A stretch of DNA of 64,000 nt. Origin: Sedimenticola thiotaurini (GTDB lineage Bacteria; Pseudomonadota; Gammaproteobacteria; Chromatiales; Chromatiaceae). The stretch lies in assembly GCF_001007875.1 (NCBI RefSeq), contig NZ_CP011412.1, forward strand, positions 2,356,001 to 2,420,000, in the 5' to 3' direction. Below, in pieces: positions 42,384-51,510 of the stretch (positions within the stretch are counted from its first letter, which is position 1; each line of letters opens with the position of its first letter). The notes under the pieces are model-generated. The model did no database searches, was not told the DNA's origin, and was given only the letters and a program-made list of their open reading frames with translations. The translations under genes were made by a program, and so were the position numbers.

Positions 42384-42695
42384 CACATCACCTCTCTCCC
42401 GCAGGTTGCGCGGGGCGCGGGCAATCGGCATCCCGAAAGTTCTGCAGCGGGCAGGCCTTGCCAGTTTTATCTAGGATTAAGAATAGCCCGGACAGCTGAA
42501 CTGAAGCTGAAAGCTGACCGATCAAACCGGTTTATCCTCCGTAACCGGAGGTATTTTCTGCGGCCGATCTGGTAAGTGTACCGGGCCTGATCTAAGCTTC
42601 TGTTTATGCAGCCCTGAAACTTCACCTTTAGGAGCGCATCACCTCTTGAAGTAACACGATGATGTGGCCCCGCTCATCCGGAGTAGGAGCTAACC
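42384..42695. other. Intergenic region between the PepSY operon and the 70-residue gene
   Basis: About 310 bases between divergent genes. It contains the CTGAA repeats and a hairpin CCTCCG-TAAC-CGGAGG at 42536-42551 followed by TATTTTCT on the plus strand, which could be an attenuator-like structure. No gene is seen. Confidence 0.45.
42496..42511. promoter_or_regulatory. CTGAA-N6-CTGAA direct repeats upstream of the PepSY operon
   Basis: CTGAA at 42496 and 42507 (11-base spacing), with extra copies at 42501 and CTGA at 42514, 113 bases before the PepSY start. The arrangement matches the EF-hand promoter (39718-39733), suggesting autoregulation by the encoded response regulator and co-control of the EF-hand gene. 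Confidence 0.55.
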
Positions 42696-42908
42696 ATGAC
42701 CACCACTATAACCAGTACTTTCACCTCGATGGAGACTATCCGTAACACCATGGAAGATCTCCTGGCCAACGGTATCGAACGGGAAAAGATGTTCGCTGAC
42801 GACGCGCATACCGAACTGAAAATCATGATACCGGACGATATCCAAAACGAAGTGATAGAGATCATTCAACGCCATAAACCGATCGAGACGGTATCTTATC
42901 ATCGCTGA
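42696..42908 (+). CDS. Small conserved-looking protein of unknown function
   Basis: 70 residues with a strong AGGAG six bases upstream and a stop well before the convergent GTPase gene. The N-terminus is Thr/Ser-rich and then forms an acidic helical protein ending in 'EVIEIIQRHKPIETVSYHR'. It reads like an alpha-beta stress-type domain; I do not recognise the family. No transmembrane segment or cysteine. Confidence 0.6.
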   Translation: MTTTITSTFTSMETIRNTMEDLLANGIEREKMFADDAHTELKIMIPDDIQNEVIEIIQRHKPIETVSYHR

Positions 42909-42942
42909 CCCGGGTACCGCCTGGCGGGACTATCTCATCGGG

Positions 42943-44331
42943 CTAGGCGGTCAGCTGTTGGTAGATCCAGGCCCGCAACTGTTCCGCCGCCTGGCCCTGC
43001 GGCCCCTGCCTGACCAGCTGTTTACACTGTTTCAACAAGCGGATCTGGACTTTCATCTCCAGTGACTGCATGAAATGATCGCCCGCCTGGTGAATCGTCA
43101 GACGCTCCCGGTCGGCATGGCTGCGGGCCAGCATGGCCCGGGCGTGACTCAGGGCCCGTCCCAGGATGACAAATGCGAAGTTGGGATCTTTGACCGGCCC
43201 TAACAGATGCTGCTCAGCGCTGAACTGGAGCCAGGCTGGCAACTGCTGTTTGAACCAGTCCAGCCCGAGCCAGCCCGAAACTCCCCCCAGCACGCCACCC
43301 CCGATCGCGCCGGCAAACAGAGAACTGCCACCCAGCCCCGCATCCGCCAGCAGCCCCAGGGTGGCGCCGGCCGCAGCGCTGACCAACACCAGCTGTTTTT
43401 TCTCCAGCCCCCAGAGCGTCCACTGAGACTCATCCATCAACTCACTCTGGCGCACCTCCAGCCGGGCCAGATCGGACTCCAGTCGATGGTAGAGAAACAG
43501 CGCCTCCAGCTGTTGCTGACCGTCCCGCTCCAGCCAGTTCAGGTGCTGGTTGAAGCGGCTGATCTCGGCCGGCAGCAGTTCCGGCAGCTGCTCCCGGGCA
43601 GCCTGCTCCAGACGGCTGCTGGACTGCTGATAGGTGAGCAACCGGTAGAGATTCTCCACCAGGATACGGGCAGCCTGCTCCAGTTTCTGCCGGCGATACT
43701 GCTCCAGCTGCTCGATCGCCTGATCAAATATCCGGCCCGGCCGGGAATCCAGCTCACCGAAACTGCGCAGCAGTTGCAGATGCTGGTCAAAGCTGGCGTG
43801 CAACGGGTCAAACTGCTTCACCAGGCTGAAATACTGGTTCAGCGCCTGCTGCCACTGGGCCACGTAGGCATCGCCCCCGATCGGGTTGATCAGAGCCAGC
43901 CGCGGCCGACCGGTCCAGCGCAGGATCTCCATCTCCGTCTCATACTCCGGGCTGTAGGGCAACGACCCGTCCACCACGTAGATGATCCCGGCGCCAGCCA
44001 CAATCGGTTTCAGCAACTCCACTTCGTCAAAGAACTGGCCGGAACTCCTGAACTGTTCAACGAATTCCGCCACCCGGGCGGGCCGCTGATCCGCCGGTAA
44101 CTCCTCGACCCTCAACCAGGCCAGGCATTTGGCGGCGCGCTGGAAACCGGGCGTGTCCACCAACTCAAACACGGTCTCTCCATCCAGCTTGAGACTGAAG
44201 TGCTGAGCCACCCGGGTGGTGCCGGAAAGGGGCGATATATGCACCTGGTCGTTCTGGGTCAGGGCGGACACCACCGACGACTTGCCCTTATTGGGGTGTC
44301 CCACCACTGCCAGGATCGGATAGTCAGCCAT
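42943..44331 (-). CDS. Era-like GTPase with DUF3482
   Basis: 462 residues. G1 is Gly-His-Pro-Asn-Lys-Gly-Lys-Ser-Ser (11-19), G2 is around 'SGTTRVAQHF', and G3 is Asp-Thr-Pro-Gly. A DUF3482 region follows, including a long predicted coiled coil (about 210-290) and a Gly/Ala-rich hydrophobic hairpin (about 315-360, 'AAAGATLGLLADAGLGG'). This suggests membrane insertion. It is operonic with the DUF2868 gene (two-base gap). Function unknown; dynamin-like or membrane-remodelling activity is conceivable. Confidence 0.85.
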   Translation of the reverse strand: MADYPILAVVGHPNKGKSSVVSALTQNDQVHISPLSGTTRVAQHFSLKLDGETVFELVDTPGFQRAAKCLAWLRVEELPADQRPARVAEFVEQFRSSGQFFDEVELLKPIVAGAGIIYVVDGSLPYSPEYETEMEILRWTGRPRLALINPIGGDAYVAQWQQALNQYFSLVKQFDPLHASFDQHLQLLRSFGELDSRPGRIFDQAIEQLEQYRRQKLEQAARILVENLYRLLTYQQSSSRLEQAAREQLPELLPAEISRFNQHLNWLERDGQQQLEALFLYHRLESDLARLEVRQSELMDESQWTLWGLEKKQLVLVSAAAGATLGLLADAGLGGSSLFAGAIGGGVLGGVSGWLGLDWFKQQLPAWLQFSAEQHLLGPVKDPNFAFVILGRALSHARAMLARSHADRERLTIHQAGDHFMQSLEMKVQIRLLKQCKQLVRQGPQGQAAEQLRAWIYQQLTA

Positions 44332-44333
44332 GG

Positions 44334-45674
44334 TCAGCTCCGGCCGGGCACATTTTCACTGACCAGGTGCACCCGGTCCGGTATCTGTCGCATAAACGAT
44401 TTCCATGACTGAATCAGCTGGCTCTGGCGCGCAGCGGCCATTCCCTCCAGCGGCACCGGCCAGAGAAACAGGCGGCTGCGCTGTTGCGCCAGCAACTGGC
44501 AGAGATCGGCCAGCTCACCCGTGGGCGGTTCCCACCCTTTGCAGAGCAGCAGCAGGGGTTGGTCCGGGAGGTTGGCGAGGGACGCCTGGACAGACTCCGG
44601 GGCGGTGGAGCTCTCCACTTCAATCCACCGGGTCCCGGCCCCTCCGCCCACCAGTTGTGCACGCAACGGATTGATCAGTTCTTCGGGCCAGATACCCCAA
44701 CAGACGATCTGCCCGTAATGGCCCGTGAGGGACTCCATTTCGGTGGCTGGATTGTCGCCCTCCCGCTGTTCCACCGACTCCATCTCCTGGTCCACCAGGC
44801 CGGTGGTGAGACGCTGCCAGAGGCCGCTGATCAGGGCATCACGATCCCGCACCCGCACCAGCATCCGGCTCAGGCGCAGACGCGCCAGGGCGGTGGTAAC
44901 CAGGCGCGGCAACAACACGTAGACCAGCAGGCACATCAGCAGGAAGCGCCACCACTGGCCGAACAGGGCCGGCTGCTCGACCGCCAGCGGGGCGGCACGG
45001 AAGTAGTGGGTCTGCTCAATCAACTCCACCGTCGGGACCGCCGCCGGCCAGACTGTCGACCAGGGCCAGGCCAGCAGGCTGGTGATCCGGTGCACCAGCC
45101 CACTGCCCAGATCCAGGGTCGAGGACCAGCCGAAGGCGAGGTCGGTCATCAACAGATAGAGCAGAAAGGCGATCAACATACCCAATGAGAACAGCAGTGA
45201 CAGTTGCTGACCCAGGGCGATCAGGGTCGGCTTCAGCAAGGCTGTCAACCCGGCCGGCACCTCCCCCGGGAGCAGGCGGTGCATAACCAGTGTGCGCAGG
45301 GGAAACGGCACCTGTGCGGAGGTAAAAAAGAGTGCCAGCAACCACCAGGCAAAAGGCAACACCACTGCGAAGGCGATAAACCAGAGCAGATTGATACGTT
45401 GAAACGGCTGAAACGCAAGCAGCCCGGACATCAGGACAAAACCGATCACCAGCGCCATGGCAGAGGCACCAAAAACAGACAGATTGATCCCCCCGCGGGG
45501 CATCCCTTCCCACTGCCCCAGCCAACCCTGCAAAAGCTGCCAGGCTGACTGCCGGGGCTGTGTAAGGGCCCAGCTCCGATCCCGTTTGTGCAGGGTCTGC
45601 CAGTCGATGGAGCGTTCGCTCTCCAGTCGCCGGCGCAGGCGCATCAGCAACAGGCTCTTTTCCCAGATGTTCAT
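44334..45674 (-). CDS. DUF2868 membrane protein
   Basis: 446 residues. Four transmembrane segments lie in the first 300 residues (about 68-90, 97-117, 155-178 and 245-265), with a cytoplasmic C-terminal half that includes 'GTRWIEVESSTAPESVQASL'. It is always seen beside DUF3482 GTPases in related bacteria, and probably anchors that GTPase. No known activity. Confidence 0.8.
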   Translation of the reverse strand: MNIWEKSLLLMRLRRRLESERSIDWQTLHKRDRSWALTQPRQSAWQLLQGWLGQWEGMPRGGINLSVFGASAMALVIGFVLMSGLLAFQPFQRINLLWFIAFAVVLPFAWWLLALFFTSAQVPFPLRTLVMHRLLPGEVPAGLTALLKPTLIALGQQLSLLFSLGMLIAFLLYLLMTDLAFGWSSTLDLGSGLVHRITSLLAWPWSTVWPAAVPTVELIEQTHYFRAAPLAVEQPALFGQWWRFLLMCLLVYVLLPRLVTTALARLRLSRMLVRVRDRDALISGLWQRLTTGLVDQEMESVEQREGDNPATEMESLTGHYGQIVCWGIWPEELINPLRAQLVGGGAGTRWIEVESSTAPESVQASLANLPDQPLLLLCKGWEPPTGELADLCQLLAQQRSRLFLWPVPLEGMAAARQSQLIQSWKSFMRQIPDRVHLVSENVPGRS

Positions 45675-45808
45675 GTGATCGGTTTGGCGGACCTTGATAT
45701 GGATTGATTCGACACCATAACGGGCAGGTTATCACAGGGCATGAATGATTCCAGCCTGTTGCGCCGACTGTTACCATGGCCGGCATCTTTCCAGCCTCGA
45801 GACCAACC

Positions 45809-46597
45809 ATGCCCCACAACGGAGAACTGCTGTACCACTGCCGGGACGAGTGGGGAGGCCTATCGGTCTATCAGGAGAGTAATCGGCGCATGCTCTGTTT
45901 CGGCAACCAGATCGAACAGAGTTGCATCGATATTCACCAGCCGGCCCGGCTCTGCCATCCCTATACCCAGGTGATGATGCTCGGATTCCTGCTGGCGCCC
46001 AACGCCACCCACTGCACTCTGCTGGGACTGGGTGCCGGCGCACTGGTCCAAGCGGTACTCACCCACTATGCCCTCTGCCGGATCGATGCGGTAGAACTGC
46101 GCCCCCGGGTGGTGGAGCTGGCCCGGGAGTGGTTTGCATTGCCCGAGGAGAGGCGGCTGCGCCTGCACCACAAAGACGCCTGGGAGTACCTGAGCCATCA
46201 CCCGCTCCCTACCGACCTGCTGCTGACCGATCTCTATGTCAGTGACGGAATGAACGAGTTGCAGGCCCAGCAGCAGTTCCTGGCCGCCTGCCGCAGCGCA
46301 CTGAAACCGGGCGGCATCCTGGTCGCCAACTACTGGCTGAAGAGCCCACTCACCAGCCACGCCCTCAATGAGGCGTTACAGAACGTCTTCGATCAACAAG
46401 TGGTCACCCTGAGCATACCGGATGGCAACTGCATCGCCTTCGCTTTTGATGCCGGCATACCACGACTGCATGGCAAACGGTTTATTCAGGCGGCGGAAGT
46501 ATCGGGAAAGCTCATGGACATCCCGCTACAAAGACACGCCCGGGCACTGCTGCATGAGAATCGACTGGCCTTTCGCTGTTCACGCCGGACAGACTGA
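45809..46597 (+). CDS. Spermidine-synthase-fold methyltransferase-like protein
   Basis: 263 residues from the ATG at 45809; an ATG at 45776 is possible and neither has a good ribosome site. SAM-binding motif 'LLGLGAGALVQAVL' and acidic 'VELRPRVVELA' match SpeE-type Rossmann proteins. The usual polyamine-binding 'Asp-x-x-Asp-Pro' loop is replaced by Thr-Asp-Leu-Tyr-Val-Ser-Asp-Gly. It is therefore probably not a true spermidine synthase; related orphan proteins occur widely. No speD is nearby. Confidence 0.7.
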   Translation: MPHNGELLYHCRDEWGGLSVYQESNRRMLCFGNQIEQSCIDIHQPARLCHPYTQVMMLGFLLAPNATHCTLLGLGAGALVQAVLTHYALCRIDAVELRPRVVELAREWFALPEERRLRLHHKDAWEYLSHHPLPTDLLLTDLYVSDGMNELQAQQQFLAACRSALKPGGILVANYWLKSPLTSHALNEALQNVFDQQVVTLSIPDGNCIAFAFDAGIPRLHGKRFIQAAEVSGKLMDIPLQRHARALLHENRLAFRCSRRTD

Positions 46598-46637
46598 GGA
46601 CCATCGGCAGGCCCGGTTGGCCCCGGGATCGATACAG

Positions 46638-48512
46638 TCAGGTTTCGACCGGGCTCGCGGCCGGCTCGCTCTCCGCTTCTACTTCACGCAGTTGAGCCAC
46701 AAAGTCGGTCTCCCGATGGCTGGTAATCAACAGCTTTTCGGTAGAACGGGTCATAGCCACGTAGAGCAGTTTAGCCTCCGCTACCGGATCGGCATCCCTG
46801 CTCGGCATGTAACCCACCCCGGATACCGCCACTAACGGAAACTCCAGCCCCTTGCTGCTGTGCATGGTCATCAGTTTGACCTGCTCTTCTCCAGGCTTGA
46901 AGCGTTTTTTGCTGGTGGAGTCCCCGAGCCACTGGCAGGGTACGCCGGCGTCAACAAATTCACTGTGCAGGCGCTCGCCCATCCAGTTACTACGATAGGT
47001 GACGCACATCTCTGACCAGGGCAATTCACGCTCTTCATGCAACCGTTTGAACAGCTGCACGATATAGCACACCTCGCCTTCATAGTTATTGAACAGTTTC
47101 ACCACGGGCGGTGGACCGTGTCGTCCGACTGACTGGGGCTCCACCAGCGGCACATGGTCCTCGTCCCGGTCATCCGGACTGAGATAACGGGCGGCAAACC
47201 GGTATGCGAACTCCAGTATCTCTTCGGTGTTGCGATAGTTGAGTTTCAGCACCGTGGTCCGGCCACGCGCCTGCACGCCGACACTGGAGAGACTGAAATC
47301 GAGCTGACTCTTCTTGCTGTAGATCGACTGGGCATCGTCGTACAACAGCAGCAAAGAGTTGCTCTCCTGATCGACCATATTGACCACCAACCGCAACCAC
47401 TCCGGCTCAAAGTCGTGCCCCTCATCAATCATTACGGCACCGTACTGCTGCCTGGGAATCCGACCCTGCTCGGTCGCTTCGATCACCGCCTCCACCAAGC
47501 GGTCGTAATATCCATCTCCCGATTCCGGACGTTCCACATGGTAGGTGCGCAACTGCTCTCCGCACCAGTCGTGAAAGTGGTAGACATTGACCTTGTCCGA
47601 TACCCCCCGCTCCAGCATCAACTCGCGCAACCGGGCGGCCAGGGTGATGTTGTAGCAGAGCACCAGGATTGGCTTGTGCAGCAGCTTGGCGAGATAGAGA
47701 CAGCGGTAGCCGAGAATCAGGGTCTTACCAGAACCCGCCACTCCATGAATCACCCGATGCCCCTCGCCAAGACTGCGTGCCAGTAACTCCTGTTGCATAT
47801 CCATCACCTTGACCAGATCAGGTACCAGGGTATCCACATCTGCAGTTTCCGGATCGCTGCCAAACAGCTCCTCCTGAGCGTCGGTGTTGATACGCACCTC
47901 CGGGAACAGGTGCCAACGGATACGATCAATCTGCGGCAGACTCAACGGTTGTGAAAACTGGACATTGAACATGTCCCATAACCGGCTCTGAAACGCCTCC
48001 ATCTCCACACTCTCCACCATCTCATCCTTACAAATGGTCTGGTGCGCAGGCAGCACTTCCCCCAAATCAGTGGCGTCAAACTGCTTCCGGGTAATGTTGC
48101 TCAACACCACGCCATAACCGTATGGCATAGCCAGGTGGCCCTTGTAGCGACCTGCTTGGACCACCAGTTGCGGATCCTTCTCCAGCCGGTTGATCAACTG
48201 ATAAGTACACTGGCGAACCTGCTCCAAGGGATTGCAGACAACTTTCACACCACGCGGGGTGATCAGAGTAGCGGAGGCCCGATCCATTTTCTGGATCGTC
48301 TCCAGTTTCCAGTCCTTCACCTCCAGCAACAGGAGACCGCGCAACGGGTGCAGAATAATGAAATCCGAGTAGCGCTGTCGTCGCCCCACCGGTAGCTCAT
48401 ACCAGCAGAGATAGTCCTCTTCCAGGTGGGTTCCCAAGCGCCAGGCGAAACGCTTCTCACCCGCCTGCATGCGACCGATACAACTATTGAGTGTGGGTAT
48501 CAGACTTGCCAT
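46638..48512 (-). CDS. NERD nuclease-like / UvrD-type helicase fusion
   Basis: 624 residues. The N-terminal 150 residues match NERD, with the nuclease-like pattern 'DFIILHPLRGLLLLEVKDWK' (Asp, Glu-x-Lys). A superfamily 1 helicase follows: Walker A 'GVAGSGKT' near 258, Walker B 'VMIDEGHDF', motif III 'LLLYDDAQSI', then 'TMHSSKGLEFP' and 'YVAMTRS' motifs. The helicase is complete but short, lacking the large 1B/2B insertions of UvrD. A role in DNA repair or defence against invading DNA is plausible; it is alone, not in a recognisable defence cassette. Confidence 0.82.
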   Translation of the reverse strand: MASLIPTLNSCIGRMQAGEKRFAWRLGTHLEEDYLCWYELPVGRRQRYSDFIILHPLRGLLLLEVKDWKLETIQKMDRASATLITPRGVKVVCNPLEQVRQCTYQLINRLEKDPQLVVQAGRYKGHLAMPYGYGVVLSNITRKQFDATDLGEVLPAHQTICKDEMVESVEMEAFQSRLWDMFNVQFSQPLSLPQIDRIRWHLFPEVRINTDAQEELFGSDPETADVDTLVPDLVKVMDMQQELLARSLGEGHRVIHGVAGSGKTLILGYRCLYLAKLLHKPILVLCYNITLAARLRELMLERGVSDKVNVYHFHDWCGEQLRTYHVERPESGDGYYDRLVEAVIEATEQGRIPRQQYGAVMIDEGHDFEPEWLRLVVNMVDQESNSLLLLYDDAQSIYSKKSQLDFSLSSVGVQARGRTTVLKLNYRNTEEILEFAYRFAARYLSPDDRDEDHVPLVEPQSVGRHGPPPVVKLFNNYEGEVCYIVQLFKRLHEERELPWSEMCVTYRSNWMGERLHSEFVDAGVPCQWLGDSTSKKRFKPGEEQVKLMTMHSSKGLEFPLVAVSGVGYMPSRDADPVAEAKLLYVAMTRSTEKLLITSHRETDFVAQLREVEAESEPAASPVET

Positions 48513-48723
48513 GTCTCACTTGCTCCCGAAGTGACTACCTGGATAACAGCGGCATATCCCGCCAAAACTTGCGCGACAGGAATTAAAATACAGCAAGCCC
48601 GTCATAGACGCTACTGGCCGGGCAGGCCGGGCAATGGACACTCGGGTAAAAAATAGTCTTGGCTAACACAACCATCCGGGCATAAACTGACACCATGCCC
48701 GACGTCCCCCCTGCCGGGCAGTC

Positions 48724-49410
48724 ATGGAAAGGACACACTTGATACCAGAGAATTCCGATTTTAACGCCGCCGCACCGCCGGAAGATGACGGTCTGTTCGA
48801 GCGTATCGCCTGCGGTCTTGAGGATCGCGGTCATGTTATTCTGCCCGCGGCGCTACCCGAGCCAATTGCTGCCGCCCTGCTGCAATACCTGAGCCAGCAG
48901 GAGCAGGATCGGTTTCACCGGGCACGCATCGGGCGCGGAATCGAACAGACCCGCAATCAGTTCGTCCGTCGGGACAAGATTGTCTGGATGGACCCGGCCC
49001 ACCCGCAAGCCGACGCCTGGTTCAACTGGACCGATCGTCTGCAACGTTATCTGAACCGGCGACTGTTTCTGGGCCTGTTCTCGTTCGAGAGTCACTTCGC
49101 CCACTACCGGCCTGGGGATTTCTACAGGAAACACCTGGACGCCTTTCGCGGTGAGTCCAACCGGGTGCTCAGCCTGGTTACTTATCTGAACCGGGGCTGG
49201 GAGCCCGATCAGGGCGGCGAACTGGTTATCTACGCCCCGGACGACGGCGCTGAGATTACCCGGGTGATGCCCACTTTCGGCACCCTGGTGATCTTTCTCA
49301 GCGAAGAGTTCCCCCATGAGGTCCTGGCAGCCGAACGGGATCGCTACAGTGTGGCCGGCTGGTTTCGGGTTAACGGCTCCATCAACCGGCAGATCGACCC
49401 GCCACGCTGA
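48724..49410 (+). CDS. 2OG-Fe(II) oxygenase, prolyl-4-hydroxylase type
   Basis: 228 residues. The iron triad is His137-x-Asp139 ('RKHLDAF') and His198 ('FPHEV'), with Arg207 and Ser209 as the 2-oxoglutarate clamp. The jelly-roll 'GGELVIYAPDDGAEITRVMPTFGTLVIF' is typical of the SM-20/PiuC-like bacterial group. The hydroxylated target is unknown; EF-Tu or ribosomal proteins are targets of relatives. The ribosome site is weak, but no other start fits. Confidence 0.88.
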   Translation: MERTHLIPENSDFNAAAPPEDDGLFERIACGLEDRGHVILPAALPEPIAAALLQYLSQQEQDRFHRARIGRGIEQTRNQFVRRDKIVWMDPAHPQADAWFNWTDRLQRYLNRRLFLGLFSFESHFAHYRPGDFYRKHLDAFRGESNRVLSLVTYLNRGWEPDQGGELVIYAPDDGAEITRVMPTFGTLVIFLSEEFPHEVLAAERDRYSVAGWFRVNGSINRQIDPPR

Positions 49411-49465
49411 TCGCCTATTACGGAATCGACACGCCAGGTCGAACCGGTTACGCCCGTAATCGGCG

Positions 49466-50002
49466 TTAACGCTCCTGCAGGCACAACCACTCCACTTCAA
49501 CTTCCCCCGCTTCGGTTGCCACATAGGCTGAGTCGCCGCTGATGGTGACGGAGAAGGTCATGGTTCTTTGCACCAGCTCAGCCAATTGGCTGATAGCACG
49601 AGCATCGAAGCGAAATACCGATACCGGCAGGGCCGCGAGCTTTGCCCGGGACTGATCCCACCAGACATCCGACTTGGCGTTGAAGCTATAGACCTTGACC
49701 TGCTTCGCCAGTCGCGAGGCCTTTTTAATCCGTTCCACCGCCGGTTCCCCCACATCAATCCACAGCTCCAGCTGATCGTCCAGGGTACGCTGCCAGATAT
49801 CCGGTACATCGGGTTCTGATAACCCCTTGGTAAACAGCAACGACTCCTGCGCATTCAGACAATAGGCCATGACCCTGGCCATCATCCGTTGCGGATTTTC
49901 CGACGGGTGCTGTGCCACCGTCAGATTCAGGGTGTCGTAGTGGTGGCGATTGGTATCGGACAGATTGATGGTGAATTTGTAAATGGTTGGCTTCAGGGCC
50001 AT
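49466..50002 (-). CDS. yaeQ: YaeQ family protein
   Basis: 178 residues. The whole protein follows YaeQ ('MALKPTIYKFTINLSDTNRHHY', 'LELWIDVGEPAVERIKKA', 'FSVTISGDSAYV'), a PD-(D/E)xK-like fold with the Glu-x-Gln residues in the centre. In E. coli it was first linked to RfaH loss; its activity is unknown. It ends close to the convergent oxygenase gene. Confidence 0.92.
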   Translation of the reverse strand: MALKPTIYKFTINLSDTNRHHYDTLNLTVAQHPSENPQRMMARVMAYCLNAQESLLFTKGLSEPDVPDIWQRTLDDQLELWIDVGEPAVERIKKASRLAKQVKVYSFNAKSDVWWDQSRAKLAALPVSVFRFDARAISQLAELVQRTMTFSVTISGDSAYVATEAGEVEVEWLCLQER

Positions 50003-50082
50003 ATCTCATCCTTCGTGAAATCGCCCTGGTTCGGGCTGATTGGCAGATGGGGAAAATAACAGCTTAACGACAGGTCGCCGAA

Positions 50083-50820
50083 TCATGCATCCTGTAATCG
50101 GCGAATCAATGCCGGTATTTGGCTCGGGTGTGCCACCGTGTGGTGGGGCGTAATCCCCAGGCCGGCATCCAGCGACTGCTGATGTTGCACCCAGATCGAG
50201 GGGATAGAACTGGCCTGGGCACCGGCGATGTCCGCCGCCAGGCTGTCTCCCACATGGATCGCCTCGTGGGCCGCGCAATTGGCCAGCCTGAGTGCTTTCT
50301 GAAAAATGGAGCGGGCCGGCTTCTCCTCCGGCTCCTGTCCCCCGATAATGATGTGATCCACCCGTTCTGCCAGATTGACCGCCTCAATCTTGGGCACCTG
50401 GGAGAATACCGGACCATTGGTGATCACCACGGTGGTGAAAGAGTCACGGGCTTCGGCCAGAAAGGCCTCGATACCGGGAAAGAAATCGAAGGCAGCCAGC
50501 CGATCACGATCGAACTGATTCTGCAGACGCTGCGCAGACGATTGACCCGCCTCCGCCACACCCAGCTCGGCCAACAGATCAATCATCAGTTGCACGCGAA
50601 ACCCGTCTTCTCCCTGCTGCTGGATAATGGGTAGATAACGTGCCCGCTGGCTATCACTCCAACGACGATAGAAACCGGTCTCATATCGCTCGGCAAACAG
50701 CACACCATCCACACCGAACTGCTCGCTTACCGTCCCGGCCAGACGCGCCTTGGCCAGTTCAGTGGCTTTTCGCGTGTCACAGAGAGTCTCATCCAGATCG
50801 AGAAAAATCGCTTTCAGCAC
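50083..50820 (-). CDS. HAD-superfamily hydrolase
   Basis: 245 residues from a GTG at 50820. Motif I is 'FLDLDETLCDT' (Asp8/Asp10), motif II 'VVITNGP', motif III Lys in 'EEKPARSIFQKAL', motif IV 'HVGDSLAADI'. A helical cap (about 17-100) fits the YjjG/N-acylneuraminate-9-phosphatase type. Substrate unknown. Confidence 0.85.
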   Translation of the reverse strand: MLKAIFLDLDETLCDTRKATELAKARLAGTVSEQFGVDGVLFAERYETGFYRRWSDSQRARYLPIIQQQGEDGFRVQLMIDLLAELGVAEAGQSSAQRLQNQFDRDRLAAFDFFPGIEAFLAEARDSFTTVVITNGPVFSQVPKIEAVNLAERVDHIIIGGQEPEEKPARSIFQKALRLANCAAHEAIHVGDSLAADIAGAQASSIPSIWVQHQQSLDAGLGITPHHTVAHPSQIPALIRRLQDA

Positions 50821-50990
50821 TTAAACATCCCGCCAATATATACTTGGCAACCCTTTAATGTGATTGCTACGCTGACGCCTTATCGGCAAACAACAGACCG
50901 ACTAAATTGACCTGTTCCATCTTATCACTCACGACTCAGGTTTATATCAGTCGGCAGGCCACCAAAATTCAACCCGGATTGTCGACAACT

Positions 50991-51317
50991 TCACTGCCCG
51001 TCCTGGTACTCCATATCCTCTTCCAGCAGGGGCGACGTTTCCCGGGGAGCGGCGTTGTTCCAATCGTCAAAAGGAAACGGTTTGTGCTCGGTATTAAAAA
51101 CCAGGAACTGGGTAATATCGTACAGATAGGTGCTGAGTCCCTGGCCAAATTTTCGTAACGGCTCATTGGGCTCCTTATTGATGGCGACGAGAATGAACTG
51201 CACCACCGCTACAGCAAAAACGATCCCCTTGGCCAGACCGTGGATAATCAGAAACAGCAGCATGTAGAGACCGCGTATCCAGATCTTGTTATTCGACGGG
51301 GTTACTTCTTGATTCAT
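50991..51317 (-). CDS. DUF4389 membrane protein
   Basis: 108 residues with a long hydrophobic region at about 13-45 (probably two helices), then 'NKEPNEPLRKFGQGLSTYLYDITQFLVFNTEHKPFPFDDW', the family signature, and an acidic tail. No known function. It is divergent from the DedA/PAP2 gene. Confidence 0.85.
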   Translation of the reverse strand: MNQEVTPSNNKIWIRGLYMLLFLIIHGLAKGIVFAVAVVQFILVAINKEPNEPLRKFGQGLSTYLYDITQFLVFNTEHKPFPFDDWNNAAPRETSPLLEEDMEYQDGQ

Positions 51318-51510
51318 GTTGCACTTCCTCTCTGCAGCGGGTCTTTAAGCTAAAATGGGCCTTCGCCGGATGAATCTCAATAGCCTATTCAATCCTACTT
51401 GCAGTTGGCTGTCGATGGAAACCGGCAACCGGGTGCGGCAGACAGATGCAGATCAGTCACGCAAAACAGGCTAGACTAACCGCTTCTGCAGAAACACAAC
51501 CCACGGACTG

